Assembly: GCA_002428935.1 (NCBI GenBank)
Contig: DIYG01000159.1
Coordinates: 1 to 18,858 of the forward strand
DNA from: Halieaceae bacterium UBA6060
GTDB taxonomy: Bacteria > Pseudomonadota > Gammaproteobacteria > Pseudomonadales > Halieaceae
DNA length: 18,858 nt
Direction of reading: 5' to 3'
In this document: positions 7,943 to 15,919 of the stretch, in pieces
Layout of the letters: every line of letters starts with the position of its first letter
How positions within the stretch are numbered: position 1 is the stretch's first letter
Made by a program: the position numbers and the translations under genes
Notes under the pieces: generated by a model
Databases searched by the model: none
Told to the model about the DNA's origin: nothing
Seen by the model: only the letters and a program-made list of their open reading frames with translations

Positions 7943-9007
7943 ATGGCTCTGATCAGCCTGCGCCAACTGCTGGATCACGCGGCGGAACACGATTACGGTG
8001 TCCCCGCTTTTAACGTCAATAACCTGGAGCAAACCCGGGCCATCATGGAGGCCGCGGATGCAACGGATTCTCCGGTCATCATGCAGGCGAGCGCCGGGGC
8101 GCGAAAGTACGCGGGAGCTCCGTTCCTCAAGGCCATGATGGATGCGGCGATGAACGAATTTCCGCATATTCCCGTGGTGGTGCATCAAGACCACGGCGTG
8201 TCACCGGCGGTCTGCCAGCGTTCTATACAGCTCGGTTTCAGCTCCGTGATGATGGATGGCTCTCTCGGCGAAGACGGCAAAACGCCCATGGACTACGACT
8301 ACAACGTGGCCGTCACCCAGCGCGCGGTGGCCATGGCCCATGCCTGTGGCGTGTCCGTCGAGGGCGAACTCGGTTGCCTGGGCTCTCTGGAGACCGGTGA
8401 GGCTGGCGAGGAAGACGGTATCGGGGCCGAGGGCATCCTTACCCACGACCAGCTTCTCACCGACCCCGAAGAGGCCGCGCGTTTCGTCGAGGCGACGCAG
8501 GTTGATGCCCTGGCCATTGCCTGCGGCACGAGTCATGGCGCCTATAAGTTCAGTCGACCGCCAACCGGTGACATTTTGGCTATCGATCGCATCAAAGAGA
8601 TCAACACACGAATTCCCAACACTCATCTGGTGATGCACGGTTCTTCGTCCGTGCCCCAGGACTGGCTGGCCATCATCAACGAATACGGTGGTGAGATCCC
8701 CGAAACCTACGGTGTCCCCGTAGAGCAAATTCAGGAAGGTATTCGCCACGGGGTGCGCAAGGTGAACATCGATACGGATTTGCGTTTGGCGTCTACGGGG
8801 GCGATTCGGCGATTCCTCGCCCATAACCGCGCCGAATTTGATCCGCGCAAGTACCTCAAGGAAACCATGGTCGCCATGCGTGATATCTGTACGGCGCGCT
8901 ATGAGTCCTTTAATACGGCGGGACAGGCCAGCAAGCTCCGTCCCCTATCCCTGGCCTCGATGCAGGAGCGTTACGATGCCGGTGAACTCGTTCCCCAGGT
9001 GCACTGA
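7943..9007 (+). CDS. fba: Fructose-bisphosphate aldolase, class II (CbbA type)
   Basis: Zinc-dependent cleavage and synthesis of fructose-1,6-bisphosphate. The protein has 354 residues. Catalytic D83 and zinc ligand H84 lie in VVHQDHG. A second zinc region is EGELGCLGSLETGE; ACGTSHGAYKF and VMHGSSSVP supply the further histidines, and KVNIDTDLRLA binds the phosphate. Length and motifs fit the CbbA-like class II subgroup found in Pseudomonas rather than E. coli FbaA. ATG at 7943 follows GGGAGAG with good spacing and is 22 nt after the pgk stop, so pgk and fba are one transcript. The next gene begins 4 nt after its stop. Confidence 0.98.
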   Translation: MALISLRQLLDHAAEHDYGVPAFNVNNLEQTRAIMEAADATDSPVIMQASAGARKYAGAPFLKAMMDAAMNEFPHIPVVVHQDHGVSPAVCQRSIQLGFSSVMMDGSLGEDGKTPMDYDYNVAVTQRAVAMAHACGVSVEGELGCLGSLETGEAGEEDGIGAEGILTHDQLLTDPEEAARFVEATQVDALAIACGTSHGAYKFSRPPTGDILAIDRIKEINTRIPNTHLVMHGSSSVPQDWLAIINEYGGEIPETYGVPVEQIQEGIRHGVRKVNIDTDLRLASTGAIRRFLAHNRAEFDPRKYLKETMVAMRDICTARYESFNTAGQASKLRPLSLASMQERYDAGELVPQVH

Positions 9008-9011
9008 TCCC

Positions 9012-9527
9012 ATGGCCGCGACTTCAGAGAACAGTCACAAGCCCGCCCAGCGCGGGACTCTGCGAGCCGTCCTGGCCGGCGCTGCCGTGCTCGCGGTTCT
9101 GGGGGCGGTTACCGCCCATGGGGACGATAAGCGTTTTCCTGGCATCAAACGCCTCATGTCGGTTGCGGAATTTGAGGAAACGGGCCTCGAGAAGCTCAGC
9201 GATGAGGAACTCAAAGCTCTGGATCAGTGGCTCGTGCGCTACACGGCCGGAGACGCCGAGGTGCTGCAGCAGACCAATGAAGAGGTTCGCGAGGCGGTAC
9301 AGGATCATGAGGTTTTCGCCCGCATTGAGGGCGAGTTCACTGGCTGGTCGGGAGAAACGATATTTCGCCTGGATAACGGACAGATCTGGGAACAGCGTCT
9401 GGACGGCAAGTACTTCTATAAAGGCCCGCCAAACCCCGAGATCAAAATCGATCGCAACTGGCTGGGCTTCTATCGGTTGACGGTAATCGAGACGGGCAAG
9501 AGCATCGGAGTATCCCCCCGACGCTGA
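9012..9527 (+). CDS. Small exported or membrane-anchored protein of unknown function
   Basis: A 171-residue protein I cannot name. ATG at 9012 is chosen because it lies 4 nt after the aldolase stop and is followed by a basic segment and one hydrophobic stretch (LRAVLAGAAVLAVLGAVTAH, about residues 18-37) that can be a signal peptide or an N-terminal anchor. Residues ~45-100 are acidic and helical (FEETGLEKLSDEELKALDQW). The C-terminal part has FRLDNGQIWEQ and ends in VSPRR; similar NGQ-W segments occur in small periplasmic hypothetical proteins of proteobacteria, and the part is probably a small beta domain. Its place at the end of the central-carbon operon suggests co-transcription only. No catalytic motif is seen. 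Confidence 0.85.
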   Translation: MAATSENSHKPAQRGTLRAVLAGAAVLAVLGAVTAHGDDKRFPGIKRLMSVAEFEETGLEKLSDEELKALDQWLVRYTAGDAEVLQQTNEEVREAVQDHEVFARIEGEFTGWSGETIFRLDNGQIWEQRLDGKYFYKGPPNPEIKIDRNWLGFYRLTVIETGKSIGVSPRR

Positions 9528-9588
9528 GTCTAGGGCCGGCCTCCTTAATCGAAAACTCCATGAAATCTCAGGCGTAGACGCTTGGATT

Positions 9589-9605
9589 ACGTGAATTTTT
9601 CACGT
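9589..9605. promoter_or_regulatory. Perfect 7-bp inverted repeat upstream of the TonB-dependent receptor gene
   Basis: ACGTGAA, centre TTT, TTCACGT: both arms match fully. It lies 138 bp before the receptor ATG in a 215-bp gap and could be a dimeric regulator site. It lacks the GC stem and T-run of a terminator. The regulator is unknown. Confidence 0.4.
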
Positions 9606-9742
9606 TTATGACAGTTTCAGACCCTGTAATATCGATCAGGCAGTTGGGGAACCTCTCGACATTAGTCGCAGTTCTACATTGTCTATGACCCTCGTCATTG
9701 CAATTGGTTCCTCCACCGTCTCACACAACAGGGGAAAAACTT

Positions 9743-12634
9743 ATGTTGCATAAAAGACCGCTTAGCCTGGCGGTAAGCGCGGCTATCGGCGCCTCCGCGG
9801 CGATGACGATTGCGCCCGCAAACGCCCAGGAAGAGCAGCTCGTTGAAGAGGTTGTCGTAACGGGGTCGCGCATCCAGCGTGCCAACCTCGTATCCGCCAG
9901 CCCGGTGACGCAGCTCGATAACGAGCAGCTTCGCCTGACGGGTCTGACCCGCGTCGAAGACGCACTGGCGGCCATTCCGGCCATCTCTCTGGATCAGTCA
10001 TCTGGCCAGGCCATTGAATCTACCGGTATCGCCACGCTGCAGCTGCGGAACCTCGGTGCCAAGCGTACGCTGGTACTGATGAACGGCCGTCGTCTGCCTG
10101 CTGGTACGCCTTCCGGTGGTGTTGACTCATCCGCCGCGGATATCAACCTCATCCCGGGACAGCTCGTAGAGCGCGTTGAAGTTCTCACCGGTGGTGCATC
10201 ATCAACCTACGGTGCTGACGCTGTGGCTGGTGTTGTGAACTTCATCATGCAGGACGACTTCGAAGGTCTGAAGGTCGACTACCAGTACTCCATGAACCGT
10301 CACGACAACGACGGTAACGTGGTTGCAACGGCCGCTGAAGAAGCGGGTCAGCCGTTTGCCACGGGCACCTCCACGGACGGTGACATCCACGACTTCACCA
10401 TGATTCTGGGTGGCAACCTGGATAACGGTCGCGGCAACATCACGACCTTTGCAACTTATCGTGAAATCGAGGGTGTTACCCAGGTTGAGCGTGATCACTC
10501 TGCCTGTCCGGTTCGCGACGGCCTGTTCTGTCTGGGTTCCGCAACTAACGCTTCCGGTTCTGTCATTCCCTTGGGTGACAACGCCATCGACGGTGACTAC
10601 CGCGTTGAAGGTAACGAGCTTCTGGAAGGTTTTGGCCCTGGCTTTAACTTCGCCGCGCCCTCTTACTTCCAGCGTCCTGATGAGCGTGTGATCGTTGGTA
10701 CCTTCGCTCACTACGACATCAACGAGAAGATCGAGGCTTACACGGAACTGATGTTCATGGACACCAAGTCCACGACCCAGTTTGGCCCTGCGGGTAACTT
10801 CTTCACCTCCGTAACTGCTACCTGTGCAAACCCCCTCATGTCTGACCAGCAGCGTATGATCCTCGGCTGTGACGGCACCACGGGTTCTGCCGAATTCCTC
10901 CTCGGTCGTCGTAATGTGGAAGGCGGTCCTCGTTTCGGGGTTCTTCGTCACACCACCTACCGCGGCGTATTTGGTATTCGCGGTGACATCAACGACACCT
11001 GGCGTTACGACGTGTCCTGGCAGTACGCCGAAGTGGACATGACCAACCGTAATGGCAACTACTTCGATACGGCTCGTCTTGACCAGGCTCTGGACGCAAT
11101 CCCTGATCCGGAAACCGGTGAAGCGATCTGTGGACCGGACGCGGACGATGGCTGTGTGCCCTACGATCTGTTCAACACCGGTGGTGTAACCGATGAGCAG
11201 GTTGCCTTCCTGTCTCAGGAGTACTTCGAAACGGGTTCAACTTCCCAGGAAGTATTCATGGCCTACGTTCAGGGTTCTCTGGGTGACTACGGCATCACGC
11301 TGCCCACGGCTGAGAACGGCGTAGAAGTGGTAATCGGTTATGAGTACCGCGAAGAAACTCTGCAGAACGACTTTTCTGACAACGCCAAGCGTGGTGTGGT
11401 CGGTGGTCTGGGTGCCGCTCTGGTACCGGTTCGCGGTCGTTACGACGTAAACGAAGTCTACTTTGAAGCATCGGTTCCGCTGATTGAAGGTATGACCCTG
11501 GCGGAGTCTGTGGTTCTGGACCTCGGCTATCGTTACTCTGACTACTCCTTCGGACCCAGCACGGACACCTACAAGTTCGCCGGTAACTGGGCGCTGAACG
11601 ATGACATTCGTGTTCGCGGTAGCTTCCAGCGCGCGGTACGGGCTCCGAACGTGGTAGAACTGTTCGAGCCGGTCAACGGTGGTCTGTTCGCCATGGACAA
11701 CGACCCCTGTAACAAGGCTAATCCCGGCGACGCTACGTCCGTTCGCGGCTACACCTTTGAGCAGTGTGCTCGTTCCGGTGTAAGCCAGGCGATCTGGGAT
11801 CAGGGCGGACCGTCCAACAACCCGGCGTCTCAGTACAACCAGATTGGTGGTGGTAACACCGACCTGGAGCCGGAAGAAGCCGATACCCTCAGCTTCGGTG
11901 TGATCTGGACCCCCGAGTTCATCGATGGCCTGTCTATCAGCCTTGACTGGTACGACATCGAGATCGAAGGCGCTATCCAGGGCATCAACGAAGAAGTCAC
12001 CCTGCTGCAGTGTATTGAAACCGGTGACCCCGCGTTCTGTGACGCGGTTGGCCGTGGCATCAACGACACTCTTTGGCTGGGTCTCGCTGGACCAGGCAAC
12101 GGTATCGACGCTCGTGTAACCAACATCGGCTTCCTCGCCGTTGAAGGCATGGACATCGAAATCAACTACAACTTTGATGTAGGCGACATGGGTACGGTTA
12201 ACATCGCCAACATCACGGGTATCGTTGAGTCCTATGAAGAGGAAGAGTACGAGGGCGCTGGCGTCATCAACTGTGAAGGCGCTTACGGTGGTACCTGTGA
12301 GTTCCCGATCATCGACTTCCAGAACCGTATGCAGGCTACCTGGGCTACGCCCTGGAACGTTACGGCGAGCCTGATCTGGCGTCATATCGGTGAGGTTGAG
12401 CATCTGTTCACCACGTCTCCAAACGATATCGATTCGCACAACTACTTCGATATTGCGGCGACTTGGGATGTGACCGACTACGCTCAGGTGCGTGTTGGTA
12501 TCAACAACCTGCTCGATGAAGAACCTCCCTTCGTGTACCAGGGTGTGACCGCTCGTGAGAACGGCAACACCTACCCGGGCATCTACGATCCCCTGGGTCA
12601 GTACATGTTTGCTGGATTTACCGTCCAGTTCTAA
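9743..12634 (+). CDS. TonB-dependent outer-membrane receptor
   Basis: A 963-residue outer-membrane active-transport barrel. A signal peptide lies at about 1-28 (ending PANA before QEEQ), a TonB box-like EEVVVTGSR at about 35-43, then a plug domain to about 165 (LRNLGAKRTLVLMNGRR, GGASSTYGADAVAGVVNFIM). The rest is a long beta barrel with the receptor segments RGSFQRAVRAPN and LEPEEADTLSFG, ending in a terminal phenylalanine (FTVQF) needed for barrel insertion. ATG at 9743 is chosen over an upstream ATG at 9698 because it starts the signal peptide and follows AGGGGAA. Codons are strongly shifted towards CGT, GGT, AAC and GAA compared with neighbours, which suggests high expression. Several paired cysteines occur in extracellular loops. 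Substrate is not predictable; no iron-specific motif is seen. Confidence 0.95.
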   Translation: MLHKRPLSLAVSAAIGASAAMTIAPANAQEEQLVEEVVVTGSRIQRANLVSASPVTQLDNEQLRLTGLTRVEDALAAIPAISLDQSSGQAIESTGIATLQLRNLGAKRTLVLMNGRRLPAGTPSGGVDSSAADINLIPGQLVERVEVLTGGASSTYGADAVAGVVNFIMQDDFEGLKVDYQYSMNRHDNDGNVVATAAEEAGQPFATGTSTDGDIHDFTMILGGNLDNGRGNITTFATYREIEGVTQVERDHSACPVRDGLFCLGSATNASGSVIPLGDNAIDGDYRVEGNELLEGFGPGFNFAAPSYFQRPDERVIVGTFAHYDINEKIEAYTELMFMDTKSTTQFGPAGNFFTSVTATCANPLMSDQQRMILGCDGTTGSAEFLLGRRNVEGGPRFGVLRHTTYRGVFGIRGDINDTWRYDVSWQYAEVDMTNRNGNYFDTARLDQALDAIPDPETGEAICGPDADDGCVPYDLFNTGGVTDEQVAFLSQEYFETGSTSQEVFMAYVQGSLGDYGITLPTAENGVEVVIGYEYREETLQNDFSDNAKRGVVGGLGAALVPVRGRYDVNEVYFEASVPLIEGMTLAESVVLDLGYRYSDYSFGPSTDTYKFAGNWALNDDIRVRGSFQRAVRAPNVVELFEPVNGGLFAMDNDPCNKANPGDATSVRGYTFEQCARSGVSQAIWDQGGPSNNPASQYNQIGGGNTDLEPEEADTLSFGVIWTPEFIDGLSISLDWYDIEIEGAIQGINEEVTLLQCIETGDPAFCDAVGRGINDTLWLGLAGPGNGIDARVTNIGFLAVEGMDIEINYNFDVGDMGTVNIANITGIVESYEEEEYEGAGVINCEGAYGGTCEFPIIDFQNRMQATWATPWNVTASLIWRHIGEVEHLFTTSPNDIDSHNYFDIAATWDVTDYAQVRVGINNLLDEEPPFVYQGVTARENGNTYPGIYDPLGQYMFAGFTVQF

Positions 12635-12641
12635 GGGATTC

Positions 12642-12659
12642 GGCGGAGCTTGCTCCGCC
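12642..12659 (+). repeat. Perfect 8-bp hairpin just after the receptor stop codon
   Basis: GGCGGAGC, loop TT, GCTCCGCC. It begins 7 nt after the TAA and has no T-run of its own. It may protect the receptor mRNA 3' end or assist the terminator that follows 12 nt later. Confidence 0.6.
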
Positions 12660-12671
12660 ACATCTTCCCAA

Positions 12672-12698
12672 GGGTCGGCTATGCCGGCCCTTTTTTTT
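12672..12698 (+). terminator. Rho-independent terminator of the receptor gene
   Basis: Stem GGGTCGGC (12672-12679) pairs with GCCGGCCC (12683-12690) with one G-U pair and a 3-nt loop, followed by eight T at 12691-12698. It is a strong canonical intrinsic terminator, so the next gene probably needs its own promoter. Confidence 0.93.
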
Positions 12699-12777
12699 GC
12701 CATTTGTTTTTGGGCTGTATCGCGTTTTCCTTCACAATGCGCGTCCAGCGCCCGTCATCATCAGCCTTGGAGAACCC

Positions 12778-14610
12778 ATGACCAACACGGCTCAGGAGCA
12801 GTACAACCGTGTACGCCAGCTTATGCAGCAGGGGCGGTTCCCCGAGGCGGTGCAGGTCTGCGAAATGTTGCTGCAGTCCATACCGAATCACGTGCCGGCG
12901 CTACAGCTTCTGGCCATCGCGGCGCAACAGGCGGATCAATACGAAAAAGCGGAGGCGGCGTTCAAGGAATTGCTGCGCATTGCTCCGGGTCGAGCGGAAT
13001 TGATCCTGGGTTACGGGCGTTTTTTGCGCAGCATGGGGCGACCGGCGGAAGCGGAGCAGTTCATAGTAGAAGCTTCGCGTTTAGCGCCGGAGGCGGCGGG
13101 AGTCTGGCACTCCCTGGGTCTCTTGTATTTGGCGGAGGATCGCCCAGCGGAGGCCCGCGCCAGCGCCGAGAAGATGGCCAGGCTCGCTCCTGATAATCCC
13201 GCCGCCTGGGAGCTCTGTGCCGCAGCCTGTCAGCGCGAAGGTGATATTGATGGCGCGATTTCCTATTGCCGAGAGGGGTTGGAGAAACTCCCGACCGCTG
13301 AGCGACTACACTATTCCCTGGCCCAGTTGCTGCGCGAAGAGTGCGAGTTTGAAGCCTCCGCCCAGGCCTATGCTCAGGCGAAGAAACACGGCTTCGATGC
13401 CCCGGACCTTTATCGCAACTGGTCAGAGTCGATTCTAGAAACCGGAGATACGAGCGCCGCTTTGGCTCAGGCCCAGGCGGGTATACAGCTCTATCCCGAT
13501 CACGCGCCCCTCCATCGTACGACCGCCAGGCTTCACCATGAGGTTGGCGCTCCGGGTGACCCCCTGGCCCCTCTGGCCCAGGCCGCGCGAAACATTCCGC
13601 AGAATCCTGCGCTCTGGCAGACCCTGGTAGAGCTTCTCAAACGCCTTAAGCGTAGCGACGAGGCCTACGCTGCCCTGGAAGAGGCGAAAAGCCTGGGTGT
13701 GCCGCGCTCGCCGGAACTGCTGGCGCTGGAGGCCCTGGCCGCATCGGAGCAGGGGGATCACGCGCTGGCAGCGCAGCGCTTTGATGCCGCGGTGGCCCAG
13801 TATCCCGATCATCCCTACGTGTTGGTGAACTCGGCTATGCAGTTGCTTGGCGGTGGGGATCCGGCGAAGGCCGATGAAATGTGTCGCCGTCTATTGGAAA
13901 TCGACCCCTACGATCAGCTGGCCTTGACCTACCGGGGTACCGCCTGGCAAATGCTGGAGGACCCTCGCGAGCAGTGGCTCCTGGACTACGAGCGCATGGT
14001 CGTGCCCGTGGAAGTACCCCTGCCCGATGGGTACAGCGATAGGACCGTGTTCTTCGCCGCCGTGCGGGAGGTCCTTGAGGAATTGCACCGAACCCAGGCT
14101 CAGCCTATTGAGCAGAGTGTTCGCGGAGGTACCCAGACCAATGGTTTCCTGTTTCGTCTTAAGAATCCGTTGTTGGCGACCCTTGAGCAGCAGATTCGTC
14201 GGGCTATCGTCTCGGCCCTGAATAACTTTCCCGAGGATGATCGGCATCCGTTCTGGAGTCGCCGGCACAAGGAACCGGTTGGAGATGGCCTTCGTTTCTC
14301 TGGCGCGTGGTCCGTACGACTTCGGGATCAGGGTTTTCACGCCAATCATGTGCACCCCGAGGGCTGGGTCAGTTCGGCTCTCTATATTTCCCTGCCTGAG
14401 GAAGTGAGCTCCGGTACAGGCACGGAAGGACATATCCAGTTCGGCAGCCCCATGACAGAACTCGGTGTGGATCTACCACCTCGGCGAACAGTGAAACCAA
14501 CGGTCGGTACGTTGGTACTGTTCCCATCCTACATGTGGCACGGCACCTTGCCCTTTCATTCCGACGAGCCGAGGATCACCGTTGCCTTTGATTTGTTGCC
14601 GGAAGCTTAA
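12778..14610 (+). CDS. TPR-repeat protein with C-terminal 2-oxoglutarate/Fe(II) oxygenase domain
   Basis: A 610-residue protein, predicted cytoplasmic (no signal peptide or membrane segment). Residues ~1-420 are successive tetratricopeptide repeats (for example FPEAVQVCEMLLQSIPNHVP, GDIDGAISYCREGLEKLP, GDTSAALAQAQAGIQLYPDH). Residues ~440-610 resemble the 2OG-Fe(II) oxygenase family PF13759: H524/H526 in ANHVHPEGW followed by SALYISLP, then GTLVLFPSYMWHG with H588, and R599 in EPRITVAF as the likely 2-oxoglutarate arginine. ATG at 12778 has GGAGA at 12769-12773; an upstream in-frame ATG at 12697 overlaps the terminator and is rejected. Such TPR-oxygenases are often next to TonB-dependent receptors. 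The substrate is unknown; the TPRs probably dock a protein or peptide. Confidence 0.88.
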   Translation: MTNTAQEQYNRVRQLMQQGRFPEAVQVCEMLLQSIPNHVPALQLLAIAAQQADQYEKAEAAFKELLRIAPGRAELILGYGRFLRSMGRPAEAEQFIVEASRLAPEAAGVWHSLGLLYLAEDRPAEARASAEKMARLAPDNPAAWELCAAACQREGDIDGAISYCREGLEKLPTAERLHYSLAQLLREECEFEASAQAYAQAKKHGFDAPDLYRNWSESILETGDTSAALAQAQAGIQLYPDHAPLHRTTARLHHEVGAPGDPLAPLAQAARNIPQNPALWQTLVELLKRLKRSDEAYAALEEAKSLGVPRSPELLALEALAASEQGDHALAAQRFDAAVAQYPDHPYVLVNSAMQLLGGGDPAKADEMCRRLLEIDPYDQLALTYRGTAWQMLEDPREQWLLDYERMVVPVEVPLPDGYSDRTVFFAAVREVLEELHRTQAQPIEQSVRGGTQTNGFLFRLKNPLLATLEQQIRRAIVSALNNFPEDDRHPFWSRRHKEPVGDGLRFSGAWSVRLRDQGFHANHVHPEGWVSSALYISLPEEVSSGTGTEGHIQFGSPMTELGVDLPPRRTVKPTVGTLVLFPSYMWHGTLPFHSDEPRITVAFDLLPEA

Positions 14611-14648
14611 GCCTAACCAGGCCGATAAATCGTGACCTGCGAGGTGAT

Positions 14649-14702
14649 GTAGCCGTGGTTATTGCGGAGAAGTCACGAGCGCGGAGCAATGTCCACGGCT
14701 AC
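14649..14702. repeat. Long imperfect inverted repeat between two convergent genes
   Basis: GTAGCCGTGG (14649-14658) pairs fully with CCACGGCTAC (14693-14702). After one T-T mismatch and one T-G pair, ATTGC (14661-14665) pairs with GCAAT (14686-14690), leaving a 20-nt loop. A competing stem is possible: GCGCGGAG (14679-14686) with CTCCGCGC (14705-14712). The 136-bp gap holds no gene, and no T-run flanks the stem, so a standard intrinsic terminator is unlikely. It may be a bidirectional RNA structure that stops or protects both convergent mRNAs. Confidence 0.75.
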
Positions 14703-14746
14703 CCCTCCGCGCAGGCACCTGGTTTCGCTGGCTCGCTACTTTGACG

Positions 14747-15913
14747 TCAGCCCTCCACCCAGTCTTTGTGAGACGTCAGTAGCGCGGCAACCAACTCCCG
14801 TTCGGCCGCCGAAAGGAGCGGATTCCAGATATCGAAAATCATGATGACCCGGGTTTCATCGGCGTCGTTCCAGGCCTCGTGCTCGATCGTGTCATCGAAG
14901 GCCCAGGCTTCGCCGATCTTCCACTCGCGGGTTTCGTTGCCCACGCGAAAGCCCGCGGGCCCTGGGAGGACCAGCGGGAGGTGTACCAGCAGGCGGGTAT
15001 TGGTCGAGCCCGTATGCGGTGGAATACGGGTGTGTGGTGCGAGGGCGGAAAACAAGGCCGTGGGGGCAAATCCAGGCTGATCCGCTAGCGGCAGCTCTTC
15101 GAGAACCGCTGCGGTTTTCGGACACTGTGCAATGGCTTCCTCCTGCCGCTCACCGTCTTTCCACAGCCATAGGGAGCTCCATTTGCTGTTGTGGTTTAGG
15201 GGGGCGAACTGGTTCTCGGGGGTCCCGGGAGCATATTGCACGTAGGGTTTAAAGCCTGGTAGGCCAGCATTGAGGAGCGCCGTAAGCTCTTCGCGAATTG
15301 TGTCTGTGGCGGCTTCAAGGGTGTCCATCCAGGGGAAGTGATGGCGATCAAAAAAAGGAATCGCTGGAAGGCGCGGGTAATGCAGTTGGATGGGCTCGGC
15401 GTTTTGCACTCGTTTTGTGCCGGCGAATACTTCCAGGCTCTCGTCGAAGCGGCGCAGATCGTCACCGCTGTGTTCGCTGCGCAGTTCCGCCAGGGAGTCC
15501 CGAAGATGGTTGGCCAGGGCGTTGGCCTGCTCGGCGACGAGTTGGCGGGCGCGCTGGGTGGGCTCCAGCAGTGAGGGCGGCAGGCTTTTGTCGGCGGGGG
15601 CGATGCGTAAGGCATCTTTGTACACCTGGGCGGCACCCCGAGGACGCCCCATCTGCTCGAGAATAGTGCCTTTAGAGAGCAGAGCGGTAAACGAGTAGGG
15701 CTCGATGGCAATGGCCTTGTTCAGGGCCAGCACCGCTTCCTTTAGGTGGCCAAGCTCGCGGTAGGTCAGAGCGTGGTTCAGATGCAGGTCGTAACTGTTT
15801 GGGTGCTTTTCAACGCCCTGGGCGAGCAGATCCAGGGCTTCTTTCGTATTGCCAGAACGAATCAGGCCGTGTGCCTGACCGATGAGGGTGGCGATGGGAT
15901 CGTTGTTTGTCAT
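14747..15913 (-). CDS. TPR protein with aspartyl/asparaginyl beta-hydroxylase domain
   Basis: A 388-residue protein, predicted cytoplasmic. Residues ~5-105 contain about three TPR motifs (GNTKEALDLLAQGVEKHPNS, GHLKEAVLALNKAIAIEPYS, GRPRGAAQVYKDALRIAPAD). Residues ~190-375 match the Asp/Asn beta-hydroxylase family PF05118: H300 in PPHTGSTN and H345 in FDDTIEHEAWN are the likely iron ligands, and H311 in HLPLVLP and R355 likely contact 2-oxoglutarate; IFDIWNP follows. The family hydroxylates aspartate or asparagine side chains in proteins, or peptidyl/lipid substrates in some bacteria. ATG at 15911-15913 begins 6 nt after the upstream gene's stop, with only a weak ribosome binding site, so coupling is likely. 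It converges on the other TPR-oxygenase gene. Confidence 0.92.
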   Translation of the reverse strand: MTNNDPIATLIGQAHGLIRSGNTKEALDLLAQGVEKHPNSYDLHLNHALTYRELGHLKEAVLALNKAIAIEPYSFTALLSKGTILEQMGRPRGAAQVYKDALRIAPADKSLPPSLLEPTQRARQLVAEQANALANHLRDSLAELRSEHSGDDLRRFDESLEVFAGTKRVQNAEPIQLHYPRLPAIPFFDRHHFPWMDTLEAATDTIREELTALLNAGLPGFKPYVQYAPGTPENQFAPLNHNSKWSSLWLWKDGERQEEAIAQCPKTAAVLEELPLADQPGFAPTALFSALAPHTRIPPHTGSTNTRLLVHLPLVLPGPAGFRVGNETREWKIGEAWAFDDTIEHEAWNDADETRVIMIFDIWNPLLSAAERELVAALLTSHKDWVEG

Positions 15914-15919
15914 GATTTC

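Noticed and set aside
6772..7944. A 390-codon minus-strand frame opposite pgk
   Set aside because: It is fully antisense to an intact phosphoglycerate kinase and has no recognisable motif or ribosome binding site context.
9606..9632. A sigma-70 promoter just after the ACGTGAA palindrome
   Set aside because: TAATAT at 9627-9632 is a fair -10 box, but no -35-like hexamer lies at 16-18 nt spacing; the nearest candidate gives about 13 nt.
11237..12703. A 488-codon open frame on the minus strand opposite the receptor gene, and another at 10202-10951
   Set aside because: They are antisense to a clear receptor with signal peptide, plug and barrel motifs. The long open frames result from the receptor's biased codons, and their translations show no domain.
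14649..14702. The convergent-gap hairpin as an integron attC site
   Set aside because: The expected GTTRRRY / RYYYAAC end boxes are missing and no integrase or cassette array is nearby.
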